From Rummeliibacillus stabekisii (GTDB lineage: Bacteria > Bacillota > Bacilli > Bacillales_A > Planococcaceae): a stretch of 64,000 bases of DNA. The notes under the pieces were generated by a model. The model had not been told where the DNA came from, did not search any database, and worked only from the letters and a program-made list of their open reading frames with translations. Below, piece by piece: positions 17,305 through 27,264 of the stretch. The stretch is from the NCBI RefSeq assembly GCF_007988965.1, contig NZ_BJVD01000001.1, forward strand, positions 186,001-250,000, given 5' to 3'. The number at the start of each line of letters is the position of its first letter. Position 1 is the first letter of the stretch. The translations under genes were made by a program, and so were the position numbers.

Positions 17305-19274
17305 GTAAGATCCCCTCCATCATGTTGTATAAATTCGCTTTCTAATATCGTACTGTCTTCTTCAAGGCCAAAGTCCACATGCGATTCAATCCATTTTCTT
17401 CGTGGTTCTACCTTATCACCCATCAATGTGGCAACGCCTTTTTCTGCTCTTTCAACATCATTGATTTGAACGCGAACCAATGTCCGTGTTTCAGGGTTCA
17501 TGGTTGTTTCCCAAAGCTGCTCAGCATTCATTTCACCAAGGCCTTTGTAGCGTTGAAGAATATAACCCTTACCAATTTTCTTAATTGCTTGTTGAAGATC
17601 TTTCTCTGTCCAAGCATATTCAATTAATTCTTTGCGCCCAGTCCCTTTTGATACTTTATAAAGTGGCGGCAAGGCAATATATACTTTTCCTGCTTCAACA
17701 AGTGGTCTCATATAACGGAAGAAGAAAGTTAAGAGTAATACCTGTATATGAGCGCCATCCGTATCGGCATCCGTCATGATTATAACTTTATCGTAAGCAG
17801 CGTCTTCAATGTTGAAATCTGTACCAACTCCAGCACCGACTGCATGAATAATGGTAGCAATTTCTTCGTTTTTCATGATGTCCTGAAGCTTTGCTTTTTC
17901 CGTATTGATTACTTTTCCTCGAAGAGGCAAGATGGCTTGGAAAGTACGGTCACGGCCTTGTTTAGCTGAGCCGCCCGCAGAATCGCCTTCGACTAAGTAT
18001 AATTCATTTTTGGCAGCATTCTTAGATTGTGCTGGCGTCAATTTTCCTGATAAGATAGTTTGTTTTTTGGATTTTTTACCATGACGTGCGTCTTCTCTTG
18101 CTTTCCGTGCTGCTTCGCGAACTTGCTGTGCACGAATAGCTTTACGTACAAGCGATGCACTAAGCTCCGCATTCTCTTCCAAAATATACATTAATTTTTG
18201 GGATACGACACCATCGACAGAGCTACGTGCTTCTGCTGTGCCAAGTTTGCCTTTAGTTTGACCTTCGAATTGTAATAGATTTTCAGGAATTCGGACTGAG
18301 ATGATGGCAGCTAATCCTTCACGTATATCTGAGCCATCCAAATTTTTATCTTTTTCTTTTAGGAGTCCGACTTTACGTGCATATTCGTTAAACACACGAG
18401 TCATTGCAGCTTTAGCGCCTGTTTCGTGTGTGCCTCCATCACGTGTGCGAACATTATTAACAAAGGAAAGGATAGTTTCGGAATAACCATCATTGAATTG
18501 AAAAGCAAATTCAATTTCAATTTCATCTAGTTCGCCTTCAACATATTTTACTGGATGCAATACATCTTTTTCTTCGTTAAGATAGGCTACAAAGGCTTCA
18601 ATTCCATTTTCATAATGATATACTTCTTGTCGCTCGGTTTCTTCATCAATAAGCTCTATTTTTAAGCCCTTTAATAAAAAAGCAGATTCACGTAAACGTT
18701 CAGCTAATGTATCGAATTGATACTTAGTTGTAGAAAAGATTTCTGGATCAGGCTTAAAATGAATAAATGTGCCTGTTTCTTTCGTTTTGCCTAGATTAGC
18801 AAGTGTAGTTACGGGCTTACCGCCATTTTCAAAGCGCATGCTGTATTTATGGCCATCTCGGTAAATGGTTACATCAAGCCATGAAGAAAGGGCGTTTACA
18901 ACAGATGCTCCTACACCGTGCAAACCACCACTTGTTTTATAACCACCTTGTCCAAATTTACCGCCTGCATGCAAAATGGTAAAGATTACTTCAGGAGTTG
19001 ATTTACCTGTCTTGTGCATCCCAGTTGGCATGCCACGTCCATAATCTCTTACACTAATACTTTGATCTTTATGGATTTTCACTACAATATGTGAGCCAAA
19101 ACCCGCTAATACCTCATCTACAGCATTGTCGACGATTTCGTATACAAGGTGGTGCAAGCCTCTGCTGTCTGTAGAGCCAATATACATACCCGGACGTTTT
19201 CTTACGGCTTCTAAACCTTCTAATACTTGAATATCATCTTCACTATAAGAGGTGATTGTTTGTTTATTTGTCAA
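17301..19274 (-). CDS. parE: DNA topoisomerase IV subunit B
   Basis: ATPase subunit of topoisomerase IV. The 657 residues contain a GHKL ATP-binding domain (EIVDNAVDEVLAG, DYGRGMP, GGLHGVGASVVNA), a transducer domain and a TOPRIM domain (LVEGDSAGGSAKQGRDR, DADTDGAHI). EGLEAVRKRPGMYIGST opens the protein as in all GyrB/ParE. The start is TTG 19274 with AGGGGGAA about ten bases upstream. Pairing with parC, and not gyrA, identifies it as ParE. It is divergent from plsY across 240 bases. Confidence 0.96.
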   Translation of the reverse strand: MTNKQTITSYSEDDIQVLEGLEAVRKRPGMYIGSTDSRGLHHLVYEIVDNAVDEVLAGFGSHIVVKIHKDQSISVRDYGRGMPTGMHKTGKSTPEVIFTILHAGGKFGQGGYKTSGGLHGVGASVVNALSSWLDVTIYRDGHKYSMRFENGGKPVTTLANLGKTKETGTFIHFKPDPEIFSTTKYQFDTLAERLRESAFLLKGLKIELIDEETERQEVYHYENGIEAFVAYLNEEKDVLHPVKYVEGELDEIEIEFAFQFNDGYSETILSFVNNVRTRDGGTHETGAKAAMTRVFNEYARKVGLLKEKDKNLDGSDIREGLAAIISVRIPENLLQFEGQTKGKLGTAEARSSVDGVVSQKLMYILEENAELSASLVRKAIRAQQVREAARKAREDARHGKKSKKQTILSGKLTPAQSKNAAKNELYLVEGDSAGGSAKQGRDRTFQAILPLRGKVINTEKAKLQDIMKNEEIATIIHAVGAGVGTDFNIEDAAYDKVIIMTDADTDGAHIQVLLLTFFFRYMRPLVEAGKVYIALPPLYKVSKGTGRKELIEYAWTEKDLQQAIKKIGKGYILQRYKGLGEMNAEQLWETTMNPETRTLVRVQINDVERAEKGVATLMGDKVEPRRKWIESHVDFGLEEDSTILESEFIQHDGGDLT

Positions 19275-19514
19275 AAAATATTCCCCCTAAACACAAACAT
19301 CCGTTCTACTTTTATAAATCATATACACAATAATAGATACTGTCAACTTCTTGTTCAGTTAGACTCAGGTTTTATTGTATCATTCGTTTAATCTATTGGA
19401 CAATAAGAACCGGCAATTATTGAGAAAGTTGGTCATTGTGTACGCTTACAGTCTCGTGATAAAATATTATTACAATCTAATAATACCAACTACTAATGTT
19501 GGAGGGAGTTTTAA

Positions 19515-20117
19515 ATGAATAGTATTTTAGTTGTTGTATTGGCTTATCTAATTGGTTCCATCCCATCCGGTTTATGGGTTGGTAAAGTTTTTTATAAAAC
19601 CGATATCAGACAGCACGGAAGCGGAAACTTAGGTGCTACTAATACCTTCCGTACTCTTGGAAAAAAAGCGGGTATAGCCGTTACACTTATGGATATATTA
19701 AAGGGCACACTTGCAACTATACTTCCTATTCTAGCTGTTTTCCAAGGAAGTGGTATCCATCCACTCGTTGCTGGCATCATTGCTGTCGTTGGGCACATGT
19801 TCCCTATCTTCGCTGGCTTCCGAGGAGGCAAAGCTGTGGCTACGTCTGCAGGTATTTTACTTGGCTACCATTGGCCAATCTTTATCTTGCTCCTTATCGC
19901 CTTCCTTCTTTGCTTAAAAGTGTATAAAATGGTGAGTCTAGCATCTATGTTTGCAGCTGTTGTGGCTTTTATTTACGCACTTATTTATGGTATTTTATAT
20001 AATGAATATCTTTTACTTATCATTATTTCCATTATTGTAGTCTTTATTTTTTATCGCCATAGATCTAATATATCGCGCATAAAAAAAGGAACAGAACCAA
20101 AAGTAACATGGTTATAA
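19515..20117 (+). CDS. plsY: Acyl-phosphate:glycerol-3-phosphate acyltransferase
   Basis: Membrane enzyme that moves an acyl group from acyl-phosphate to glycerol-3-phosphate, the first step of phospholipid synthesis. About five membrane segments are seen. The three conserved loops are present: SGNLGATNTFR (substrate binding), GHMFPIFAGFRGGKAVATS (catalytic), and a C-terminal RHRSNISRI. The length of 200 residues is standard. GGAGGGAG precedes the ATG by seven bases. The gene sits divergent to parE, as in B. subtilis (yneS). Confidence 0.95.
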   Translation: MNSILVVVLAYLIGSIPSGLWVGKVFYKTDIRQHGSGNLGATNTFRTLGKKAGIAVTLMDILKGTLATILPILAVFQGSGIHPLVAGIIAVVGHMFPIFAGFRGGKAVATSAGILLGYHWPIFILLLIAFLLCLKVYKMVSLASMFAAVVAFIYALIYGILYNEYLLLIIISIIVVFIFYRHRSNISRIKKGTEPKVTWL

Positions 20118-20132
20118 AAAAGGAGTGTTCTT

Positions 20133-20420
20133 ATGAAAATTGTCATGTCTGAACAAGCATTTCAGTGGTTTTCCGATGAAATGGATGTAGCGCAAGGAGA
20201 TACCATTCGTTTTTATGCTAGATATGGTGGCTCAAATCCTTTCCATGAAGGGTTTTCTCTCGGCATGAGTCAAGACTCGCCAATTAATCCAAGTGCTGTA
20301 TTAGAGCATAATGGCACTACTTTTTTTATTGAGCAAGACGATACATGGTTTTTTAACAACCATGATTTATATGTAGATGTAGATCGCCAATTAGATGAAC
20401 TTAAATTTGATTACAAGTAG
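20133..20420 (+). CDS. yneR: HesB-like YneR family protein
   Basis: A 95-residue protein of the HesB/YneR family, related by fold to A-type iron-sulfur carriers but lacking their three conserved cysteines; none is present here. It opens with MKIVMSEQAFQWFSDEM and carries RFYARYGGSNPFHEGFSLG, both usual in YneR. AAAGGAG lies before the ATG, 15 bases after plsY, so the two form one transcript that ends at the following hairpin. The role is unknown, and iron-sulfur binding should not be assumed. Confidence 0.85.
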   Translation: MKIVMSEQAFQWFSDEMDVAQGDTIRFYARYGGSNPFHEGFSLGMSQDSPINPSAVLEHNGTTFFIEQDDTWFFNNHDLYVDVDRQLDELKFDYK

Positions 20421-20431
20421 ATAAAAAATGC

Positions 20432-20463
20432 AAAAAGCATGCCTAATTCGGGCATGCTTTTTT
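20432..20463. terminator. Bidirectional terminator between yneR and yneP
   Basis: AAAAAGCATGCC/GGGCATGCTTTTTT stem with T runs in both directions between two convergent genes. Confidence 0.9.
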
Positions 20464-20481
20464 AAACTATTCATCCAAGAG

Positions 20482-20904
20482 TTATTTGATTTCTGCAATT
20501 TCTTTATATTTATTAAACCACACCGGATTAATTCGTTCAAAAGCAACTGGTCGGAAATTTTCTTTTTTCACCACAATATGTTCGGATGTTGCTGTTGCTG
20601 CAATCGTTCCATCACTATGTACGATTTCATAGCCATACACAGTACGAAGACGTTCCTGTGATACAATCCATGTACGTATAATCGCTTTTTCACCATAACG
20701 TAGTGCAGCTTTGTAGCTAATATTGACATTCATAACAGGCGATACATAGCCTGCTGCTTCTAATTGAGTCACGCTAAAGCCTAAATCATGAATCAGCTGC
20801 GTCCTCCCTAATTCCATCCATATAACATAATTAGCATGGTATACAACGCCCATTTGATCTGTCTCCGCATAACGAATTTCAATTTCTTTTTCACTTACAA
20901 ACAT
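20482..20904 (-). CDS. yneP: Acyl-CoA thioesterase of the 4HBT hot-dog family (YneP-like)
   Basis: A hot-dog-fold thioesterase of 140 residues. ATG 20904 is chosen because GAGGTG lies eight bases upstream; the longer frame would start at the GTG within that site. The catalytic signature YAETDQMGVVYHANYVIWME (residues about 11-30) carries the aspartate and tyrosine typical of YbgC/FadM-type 4-hydroxybenzoyl-CoA thioesterases. It is convergent with yneR and next to acnA, as in B. subtilis. Its acyl-CoA substrate is unknown. Confidence 0.88.
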   Translation of the reverse strand: MFVSEKEIEIRYAETDQMGVVYHANYVIWMELGRTQLIHDLGFSVTQLEAAGYVSPVMNVNISYKAALRYGEKAIIRTWIVSQERLRTVYGYEIVHSDGTIAATATSEHIVVKKENFRPVAFERINPVWFNKYKEIAEIK

Positions 20905-20998
20905 GTTGTTCACCTCATGTTAAGTATACCGTTATTTTGAGAGAAAATCCTTCCATAGCTTTTCTTCTTTCATTAAATCTCCTTTGTCTTATAAACTA

Positions 20999-21031
20999 AA
21001 ACAAGTGCACAAAATTATTGTGCACTTGTTT
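20999..21031. terminator. Terminator of acnA
   Basis: AACAAGTGCACAA/TTGTGCACTTGTT perfect stem just past the acnA stop. The flanks are A/T-rich on both sides. Confidence 0.8.
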
Positions 21032-21039
21032 GAACCATA

Positions 21040-23745
21040 TTATTTAGATAATTTGTTACGTAAAACCATTTGTAGGATACCGCCGTTACGGTAGTAATCT
21101 ACTTCTACTTCTGAGTCAAAACGAGCAAGCGCTTTGAATGTTTTAGTATCGCCATCTGGAGATGTAGCAGTCACAGTTAGGATATCACGAGGTTTAACTT
21201 CATCTGTAATATTAACTGAGAATGTTTCTTCACCAGTCAATCCTAGTGATTCTGAGCTTTCACCATCAACGAATTGTAGTGGTAGAACACCCATCATTAC
21301 TAAGTTTGAACGGTGGATACGTTCGTATGATTCTGCGATAACTGTTTTAACGCCAAGAAGGTTAGTACCTTTAGCTGCCCAGTCACGTGAAGAACCCATA
21401 CCGTAGTCTTTACCAGTAAGTACAACTAAGCCTACACGGTTTTTAGCATATTTCATTGCTGCATCGTAGATATACTCTACATCACCTGTTGGCCAGTAAG
21501 TAGTGAAGCCGCCTTCTGTACCAGGTGCGATTTGGTTGCGGATACGGATGTTTGCGAAAGTACCGCGCATCATTACTTCATGGTTACCTCGACGGCTACC
21601 ATAAGAGTTGAAGTTTCGTGGTTCTACGCCATGTTCACGCAAGTATTTTCCGGCAGGTGTATCTTTACCAATTGCACCAGCAGGAGAAATATGGTCAGTT
21701 GTAATAGAGTCACCAAATTTCGCTAACACACGCATACCCATAAGCTGTTGAATTGCTTCTGGTTTTGCAGATAGGTTTTGGAAGAATGGCGGATTTTGAA
21801 TGTAAGTTGAATTCTCATCAAACTCGTAAAGTGAATCTGTAGAAGTTTCAATTGCATTCCATTTTTCATTTGCATTGAATACAGTTTCATATTCTTTTTG
21901 GAACAATTCACGTGTAACAACTTTTGAAAGAACGGCATTTACTTCATCAGATGATGGCCAGATGTCATCAAAGAAGACATCATTTCCATCTTTGTCTTTA
22001 CCGAATGAATCTTTACGTAGGTCTACATCTACAGTACCAGCAAGCGCATAAGCTACTACTAATGGTGGTGAAGCCAAGTAGTTAGCTTTCACTAATGGAT
22101 GTACACGGCCTTCAAAGTTACGGTTACCTGAAAGTACAGAAGTCACGAATAAATCTTTAGACATGATTGCTTCTTCAATTTCTGGTAATAGTGGACCTGA
22201 GTTACCGATACATGTTGTACAACCGTAACCAACTGTATTGAAACCTAGCGTATTTAGGTAATCTTGTAAACCAGAATCTTCTAAGTAGCCAGTAACAACT
22301 TTTGATCCTGGAGCAAGTGATGTTTTAACCCATTTAGGAACAGTTAAACCTTTTTCCACTGCTTTTTTCGCAACAAGACCTGCAGCGATTAGAACGTAAG
22401 GGTTAGATGTGTTCGTACAAGAAGTAATCGCAGCAATTGCTACAGCACCTGCTGGAATTTCAACATCACCCTCTGCAAATTTAGCAGTTGAAGTTTTTGT
22501 GAATTCATCTGGAGTTAAGCCAAAACCTTGAACGCCAGCTGGAGCCACTACTACTTCGTGGTAGCGTGTTTTCATATCTGAAAGCGGAATTAAATCTTGT
22601 GGACGTTTAGGGCCTGAAAGATTAGTTTCGATTTCATCTAAGTTAATTTCTAATACATCTGTGTAAGTAGGTTCTAATTCTGGGTCAAAGAACATGTTGT
22701 TTGCTTTTAAGTAAGCTTCAACAACGTTGATATGTTCTTCGTCTCGGCCTGTAAGACGCATGTAGCTTAATGATTCATCATCGATTGCGAAATAACCACA
22801 TGTAGCGCCATATTCAGGTGCCATGTTAGAAATTGTTGCACGATCCGCTAAAGGTAATGCAGAAACGCCTGGTCCGAAGAACTCAACGAATTTGCCGACT
22901 ACACCTTTTTTACGCAATTCTTGAGTTACTTTAAGCGCTAAGTCAGTAGCTGTTGAACCGCTTGGCAATTTTCCAGTTAATTTCACACCAATTACTTCAG
23001 GAATTGGGAAGTATGATGGTTGGCCTAACATACCAGCTTCTGCTTCAATACCGCCAACACCCCATCCAAGAACACCAATACCATTGATCATTGTTGTATG
23101 AGAGTCAGTACCCACAACAGAGTCTGGGAATGTTTCGTAAGTGCCATCAGCATTTTCATTCACGTGAACTACTGGAGCCAAATACTCTAAGTTTACTTGG
23201 TGAACGATACCTGTTGCTGGTGGTACAGCACGGAAATTATCGTAAGCTGTTTGAGCCCATTTCAAGAAATTGTAACGCTCAGCATTACGTTCGAATTCAA
23301 GATCCATATTCGCTTTAAGAGCTGCTTCGTTACCGTATTTGTCAACTTGAACAGAGTGGTCGATAACAAGGTCAACAGGAATTGCTGGATTGATCTCGTT
23401 TGGATCTCCGCCCATTTTTTTCATTGCATCGCGTAATGATGCAAGGTCAACTACTACTGGTACACCAGTGAAGTCTTGAAGAACAACGCGAGAAGGTTTG
23501 AATGGCACTTCAGCATTTTCGTCTGCATCTTTGCCCCATTTCGCTAAGTTTTCTACATGGTCTTCTTTAATTACATAGCCATCATATTGACGTAATACAG
23601 ATTCTAATAAAACTTTGATTGAATAAGGAAGGCGTGATACTTGTGCAATACCAGCTTCTTCGATTGCAGCTAAACGATAATAGTTGTAAGATTTACCGTT
23701 AACTTCGAATGAAGAACGACTGTTGTGCAAGTTATTGTTTGCCAT
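21040..23745 (-). CDS. acnA: Aconitate hydratase
   Basis: TCA-cycle enzyme converting citrate to isocitrate through a 4Fe-4S cluster. The 901 residues fit the AcnA/IRP1 class. Cluster cysteines are in [13 protein letters not shown] and [12 protein letters not shown]. The substrate-binding stretches [19 protein letters not shown] and [14 protein letters not shown] are present, as is the C-terminal swivel domain ([16 protein letters not shown]). In B. subtilis the orthologue (CitB) is also an iron-responsive RNA-binding protein; that role is possible here but not shown by the sequence. A CcpC-like box lies upstream. Confidence 0.97.
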   Translation of the reverse strand: MANNNLHNSRSSFEVNGKSYNYYRLAAIEEAGIAQVSRLPYSIKVLLESVLRQYDGYVIKEDHVENLAKWGKDADENAEVPFKPSRVVLQDFTGVPVVVDLASLRDAMKKMGGDPNEINPAIPVDLVIDHSVQVDKYGNEAALKANMDLEFERNAERYNFLKWAQTAYDNFRAVPPATGIVHQVNLEYLAPVVHVNENADGTYETFPDSVVGTDSHTTMINGIGVLGWGVGGIEAEAGMLGQPSYFPIPEVIGVKLTGKLPSGSTATDLALKVTQELRKKGVVGKFVEFFGPGVSALPLADRATISNMAPEYGATCGYFAIDDESLSYMRLTGRDEEHINVVEAYLKANNMFFDPELEPTYTDVLEINLDEIETNLSGPKRPQDLIPLSDMKTRYHEVVVAPAGVQGFGLTPDEFTKTSTAKFAEGDVEIPAGAVAIAAITSCTNTSNPYVLIAAGLVAKKAVEKGLTVPKWVKTSLAPGSKVVTGYLEDSGLQDYLNTLGFNTVGYGCTTCIGNSGPLLPEIEEAIMSKDLFVTSVLSGNRNFEGRVHPLVKANYLASPPLVVAYALAGTVDVDLRKDSFGKDKDGNDVFFDDIWPSSDEVNAVLSKVVTRELFQKEYETVFNANEKWNAIETSTDSLYEFDENSTYIQNPPFFQNLSAKPEAIQQLMGMRVLAKFGDSITTDHISPAGAIGKDTPAGKYLREHGVEPRNFNSYGSRRGNHEVMMRGTFANIRIRNQIAPGTEGGFTTYWPTGDVEYIYDAAMKYAKNRVGLVVLTGKDYGMGSSRDWAAKGTNLLGVKTVIAESYERIHRSNLVMMGVLPLQFVDGESSESLGLTGEETFSVNITDEVKPRDILTVTATSPDGDTKTFKALARFDSEVEVDYYRNGGILQMVLRNKLSK

Positions 23746-23863
23746 GTTCGGTTCCCCCTTTAATTATCTACTGAAAAGGGCTTCGTATAAGCTTCTTTTC
23801 TCCAATACCAATAATAATAGAAAACAACACATAAGTAAATAACATTAATTTTATAGATTGATA

Positions 23864-23878
23864 TAAATTTTTCTTATC
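23864..23878. promoter_or_regulatory. Possible CcpC box upstream of acnA
   Basis: ATAAATTTTTCTTAT has the ATAA-N7-TTAT form bound by CcpC, the citrate-responsive repressor of citB in B. subtilis. It lies about 120 bases before the acnA start, just upstream of a plausible TTATTT-N17-TATTAT promoter. The motif is short and AT-rich, so chance is possible. Confidence 0.35.
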
Positions 23879-24100
23879 ACTTCTCACTTTTCATAAAAAA
23901 ACATAATCCCACATGATATTACTACCCTGTTACAAGGATGAATACACCTATTTTTTAGAAAAATATATAGAAGATAGGACATTTATGGGAATATAGAAAT
24001 AAAGAAGTAATATATATCAAATAACCGCAGTTTTAATTATATGTGATAATTTAACTTACACAAAAATTATAAGAGTTTGCACAAGAGGTTTTGCTAATAA

Positions 24101-24141
24101 AAAAACGAACTAAGTATGACATTTAATCTCATACTAGTTCG
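24101..24141 (-). terminator. Terminator downstream of codBA
   Basis: CGAACTA-GTATGA pairs with TCATAC-TAGTTCG. On the minus strand the stem is followed by seven T. It lies about 270 bases past codA, with a GC-rich repeat between. Confidence 0.75.
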
Positions 24142-24214
24142 ATTTCTGATTAATATTTTGCCTGATTACTATTCAATAAGAAAAACTCACACGAAAATTT
24201 AGTTTTGTGTTCAT

Positions 24215-24315
24215 TCCAGCTAGTGCTTTCCGCGGGCTTGGCTTCAACCTCCTAGTTCTCCTGCGGGGTTTCGACTCAAGCTTTTGCCGCAGCAGCCGCC
24301 GTCTCCAATTCACAT
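24215..24315. repeat. GC-rich intergenic repeat of the Bacillales type
   Basis: This roughly 100-base block is far richer in G+C than its surroundings and has no open frame. It contains the phrases GCTTTCCGCGGGC, CTCCTGCGGGGTTTCGAC and CCGCCGTCTCCAATTC. I recall closely similar phrases (GGAGACGGC, CCCGCAGGAG, CCCGCGGAAAGC in the other orientation) as a dispersed intergenic element copied many times in Bacillus-related genomes. The parts CCGCGGGC / GCCCGCGG-like and CTGCGGGG/CCCCGCAG allow folding. Only one copy lies in this window, so repetition itself is not shown here. Confidence 0.6.
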
Positions 24316-24410
24316 CGTTAGATATAATCATCACTACTTAGGACTATGTTCTAAGAAAATGCTTATATGAATATAAAATCTAATTTTATTCAAAACTCTT
24401 AAGGAAAATA

Positions 24411-25676
24411 TTATCGATCAAATGTAACTCCCTCTGTAACACCATCTAGCATGATTTTCGTATCTCTAGGCTTTGTTTCAGCTATTATTTCACCATTCCT
24501 AATTGAATATAGAACAGAAGCTTGTTTGCGGATTGCATCGTATTCACTCGCTGCTTCTAATACAATCAAGTTCGCTGGCTTCCCTTCTTCTATTCCATAT
24601 TGTTCTTCTATATCAAGTGTTCTTGCACTGTTGTTTGTGATTAAATCAATTGAATTCACAATTTGGTCATAGCCCATTAGTTGAGTAACATGCAAGCCCA
24701 TATGTAAGACTTGTAGCATATTGCCAGTACCTAGTGGATACCACGGATCAAATATATCATCATGGCCAAAGCATACGTTGATACCCTCTTCTTGTAGTTC
24801 TTTCACACGAGTAATACCTCTGCGTTTCGGATAAGTATCAAAACGTCCCTGAAGGTGTATATTTACCAGTGGGTTTGCAACAAAATTGATATCTGCAAGC
24901 TTTAATAGTCTAAATAATTTTGATGTATAAGCTCCGTTATAGGAATGCATAGCTGTCGTATGGCTTGCAGTTACTCGGCTGCCCATCCCGAGGCGGTACG
25001 CTTCGGCTGCTACTACTTCCACAAAACGAGATTGTTCATCATCTATTTCGTCACAATGTATATCAACAAGGCGATCATATTTTTCAGCTAACTGAAAGGC
25101 AGCTTTTAATGAATCCACACCATATTCACGTGTAAATTCATAGTGTGGAATACCGCCAACCACATCAGCACCCATTTTTAATGATTCTTCCAACAATTCA
25201 TAGCCATTTGGGTAAGAAAGAATCCCTTCTTGTGGGAAGGCTACCAGCTGTAAGTCAATAAACTTCGCCATCTCTTCTTTTACTTCTAGCATTGCCTTTA
25301 GTGCTGTCAGATCTGGATCTGTGACATCAACATGTGTGCGGACATGCTGAATCCCCTGCGCTATTTGCCATTTCAATGCTGTTTTTGCTCTAGTTTTTAC
25401 ATCTTGGGCTGTTAAAGATTCTTTTCTCTCCGACCATCTTTGAATCCCTTCAAACAATGTACCGCTGACGTTCCAGTTTGGTTCGCCTGCTGTCAATGTG
25501 GTATCCAAATGAATGTGTGGTTCAATAAATGGAGGAAGCACTAGGCACCCTTGCACATCTATAATTTGTTGGTCGTTCTTTTCAATTTTTTGAGCTATTT
25601 TTACTATCTTCTTATTTTGTATATGGATTTGCCATAATCCTTCTCTTTTTCTAAGCTTCGCATTTTTAATGATCAT
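24411..25676 (-). CDS. codA: Cytosine deaminase
   Basis: Deaminates cytosine to uracil and ammonia. It is very close to E. coli CodA along its length: [18 protein letters not shown] near the N-terminus (metal ligands His54 and His56), [48 protein letters not shown] and [14 protein letters not shown], whose aspartate is catalytic. The length is 421 residues. Its start overlaps the codB stop by four bases, so the pair is coupled. Together with the permease it salvages cytosine as a uracil and nitrogen source. A leader with a PyrR-type attenuator precedes the operon. Confidence 0.95.
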   Translation of the reverse strand: MIIKNAKLRKREGLWQIHIQNKKIVKIAQKIEKNDQQIIDVQGCLVLPPFIEPHIHLDTTLTAGEPNWNVSGTLFEGIQRWSERKESLTAQDVKTRAKTALKWQIAQGIQHVRTHVDVTDPDLTALKAMLEVKEEMAKFIDLQLVAFPQEGILSYPNGYELLEESLKMGADVVGGIPHYEFTREYGVDSLKAAFQLAEKYDRLVDIHCDEIDDEQSRFVEVVAAEAYRLGMGSRVTASHTTAMHSYNGAYTSKLFRLLKLADINFVANPLVNIHLQGRFDTYPKRRGITRVKELQEEGINVCFGHDDIFDPWYPLGTGNMLQVLHMGLHVTQLMGYDQIVNSIDLITNNSARTLDIEEQYGIEEGKPANLIVLEAASEYDAIRKQASVLYSIRNGEIIAETKPRDTKIMLDGVTEGVTFDR

Positions 25677-26953
25677 GCTTCTTTCACCTCATTGATTGTC
25701 ATTGGTTTTACACTTGAAGTAGATTCCGCTTCCTTATTTAATAGAAGGGATAACACTACATAGATTAGAGCTGCGCTGATAAGTCCGTTCAATGGCGGTA
25801 TGCCCGGTATGAATTTCGCTGCTACAAAACCGATTCCCCATGATACAATTGCGTTCCAGTTGAACGCTTTAAATTTCATTGTTTCAAACTCTTTATACTT
25901 GCCTCGGTGTACGATAAAGAAATCTGCAATAATAATCGCACCAATTGGCGGCAGTGCAGCTCCAAGCATAGTGAGGAATCCAACAAAATTGTTGTATAGC
26001 CACATAGCTAGAAATGTCCCAACAATGCCGTTAACAATAACTACCTTACTTTTCTTTATTTTTGTAATGTTAGATATCCCTAAACCTGATGCATAAATGG
26101 CGTTGTCATTCGTTGTCCAAATATTTAAGCCTAGCACGATAATTGCTGGGATGATTAGCCCTTGTAAAAACATCACTTCTGAAATATCTGATTGCCCTGT
26201 TGCAATCGCTCCAATCGCCCCAAACAAGAACATTAACGTATTTCCAACAAAGAAAGCTAGTACTGTAGTGATTACACTTGTCTTTTTCGTATTTGAAAAT
26301 CTTGTAAAGTCTGGCGTTAAGGTACCACCACTGATGAACGATCCTACACAAATTGTTAGAGCAGCTGCAAAACTCATTGTTTCTTTTGGCTGATGCTGCA
26401 TGAGAGCGTCAAATCCGCCAAGCATGTCCACTGCATCCCACGCAGAGTAGCTTCCTAATATAACAATCAAAGGTACGGCAATAAAACTTAAGATCGTGAG
26501 TGCTTTCATGCCGAAAAAGGCAGTTGCCGTCATAAGTAATCCCATGATAATGATTAAAAGATACGTATCTATGCCAGTTGCTTTATGAACAGGTACAGCG
26601 AACATCGCAACCCCTACTCCAAACCAGCCAATTTGGGTTAAGCTTAGGATAAAAGAAGACAGATAAGAACCCTTTAATCCAAATGCGTAACGCGTCAATA
26701 AGTGTGTAGATAAACCTGTTTTCGCAGCTATATAAGCGAGAGTGCCTGTGTATGCACCTAGTAATAGATTACCTAAAAGAACAATGACAATAAATTGTTT
26801 CATTGATAAGCCTAAGCCAAGTGTTCCTCCAGAGAGCATACTAGCTGAGAAGAAAGTAAAGCCAAGCATTACTACCAACATTCTAAAGAAACCGTTTCGG
26901 TGTGACGCGGGCACCGCCTGCAATGAAAAGTCTGCGTCTACTTTTTTGTTTTC
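25673..26953 (-). CDS. codB: Cytosine permease (NCS1 family)
   Basis: Imports cytosine by proton symport. ATG 26953 is chosen because AGGAGG stands ten bases upstream; the longer frame from 27067 lies inside the attenuator. About 12 membrane segments are seen. The stretch [20 protein letters not shown] and [16 protein letters not shown] correspond to the first helices of E. coli CodB, and [13 protein letters not shown] to the substrate region. It precedes and overlaps codA. The leader suggests repression when uridine nucleotides are plentiful. Confidence 0.92.
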   Translation of the reverse strand, partial: ENKKVDADFSLQAVPASHRNGFFRMLVVMLGFTFFSASMLSGGTLGLGLSMKQFIVIVLLGNLLLGAYTGTLAYIAAKTGLSTHLLTRYAFGLKGSYLSSFILSLTQIGWFGVGVAMFAVPVHKATGIDTYLLIIIMGLLMTATAFFGMKALTILSFIAVPLIVILGSYSAWDAVDMLGGFDALMQHQPKETMSFAAALTICVGSFISGGTLTPDFTRFSNTKKTSVITTVLAFFVGNTLMFLFGAIGAIATGQSDISEVMFLQGLIIPAIIVLGLNIWTTNDNAIYASGLGISNITKIKKSKVVIVNGIVGTFLAMWLYNNFVGFLTMLGAALPPIGAIIIADFFIVHRGKYKEFETMKFKAFNWNAIVSWGIGFVAAKFIPGIPPLNGLISAALIYVVLSLLLNKEAESTSSVKPMTINEVKEA

Positions 26954-27038
26954 CATACAAAACATTCCTCCTGTTTTAGAACAATCTAAAACTGGTACCG
27001 AGAATAGGATCTTCGGTATCGTACCTGCAGGGAAAACA

Positions 27039-27080
27039 AAAGAGGCTTCTTGCCATAATTCTGACAAGAAGCCTCTTTTT
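27039..27080 (-). terminator. Attenuator terminator in the codBA leader
   Basis: AAAAGAGGCTTCTTG pairs perfectly with CAAGAAGCCTCTTTT, followed by GTTTTCCC on the minus strand. It ends about 85 bases before codB. Its 5' arm and loop contain CTTGTCAG, complementary to part of the upstream PyrR-type hairpin. Confidence 0.88.
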
Positions 27081-27124
27081 CAGCATAGAAAAAGGGCATA
27101 ATCTAACACCATCTTTTTCTAAGC

Positions 27125-27172
27125 AATTCCGCTGTCCTTGTCAGCCTCTCTGGACTGATTTAAAGGTACCAG
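27125..27172 (-). promoter_or_regulatory. PyrR-binding loop (anti-antiterminator) before codBA
   Basis: On the minus strand the leader reads CAGTCCAGAGAGGCTGACAAGG, two bases of which I trim here in discussion: CAGTC and GGCTG pair around the hexaloop CAGAGA. This is the hallmark of PyrR-binding hairpins in pyr operon leaders. The adjoining CTGACAAG (27137-27144) can instead pair with CTTGTCAG in the terminator region (27062-27069), giving an antiterminator. So PyrR bound to UMP or UTP should favour termination. PyrR itself is not encoded in the window. Confidence 0.85.
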
Positions 27173-27187
27173 TATTAAGTTAAATCT

Positions 27188-27216
27188 ATTATCACAAATA
27201 ACAAAGCTATAGTCAA
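27188..27216 (-). promoter_or_regulatory. codB: Sigma-A promoter of codBA
   Basis: TTGACT (27211-27216) and GATAAT (27188-27193) are 17 bases apart on the minus strand. The start of transcription would fall just before the PyrR-type hairpin. Confidence 0.75.
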
Positions 27217-27264
27217 TAGATTTTTTATTTAAAGCGAAAGTGATTTTATTTTTAAAACTCTAAA

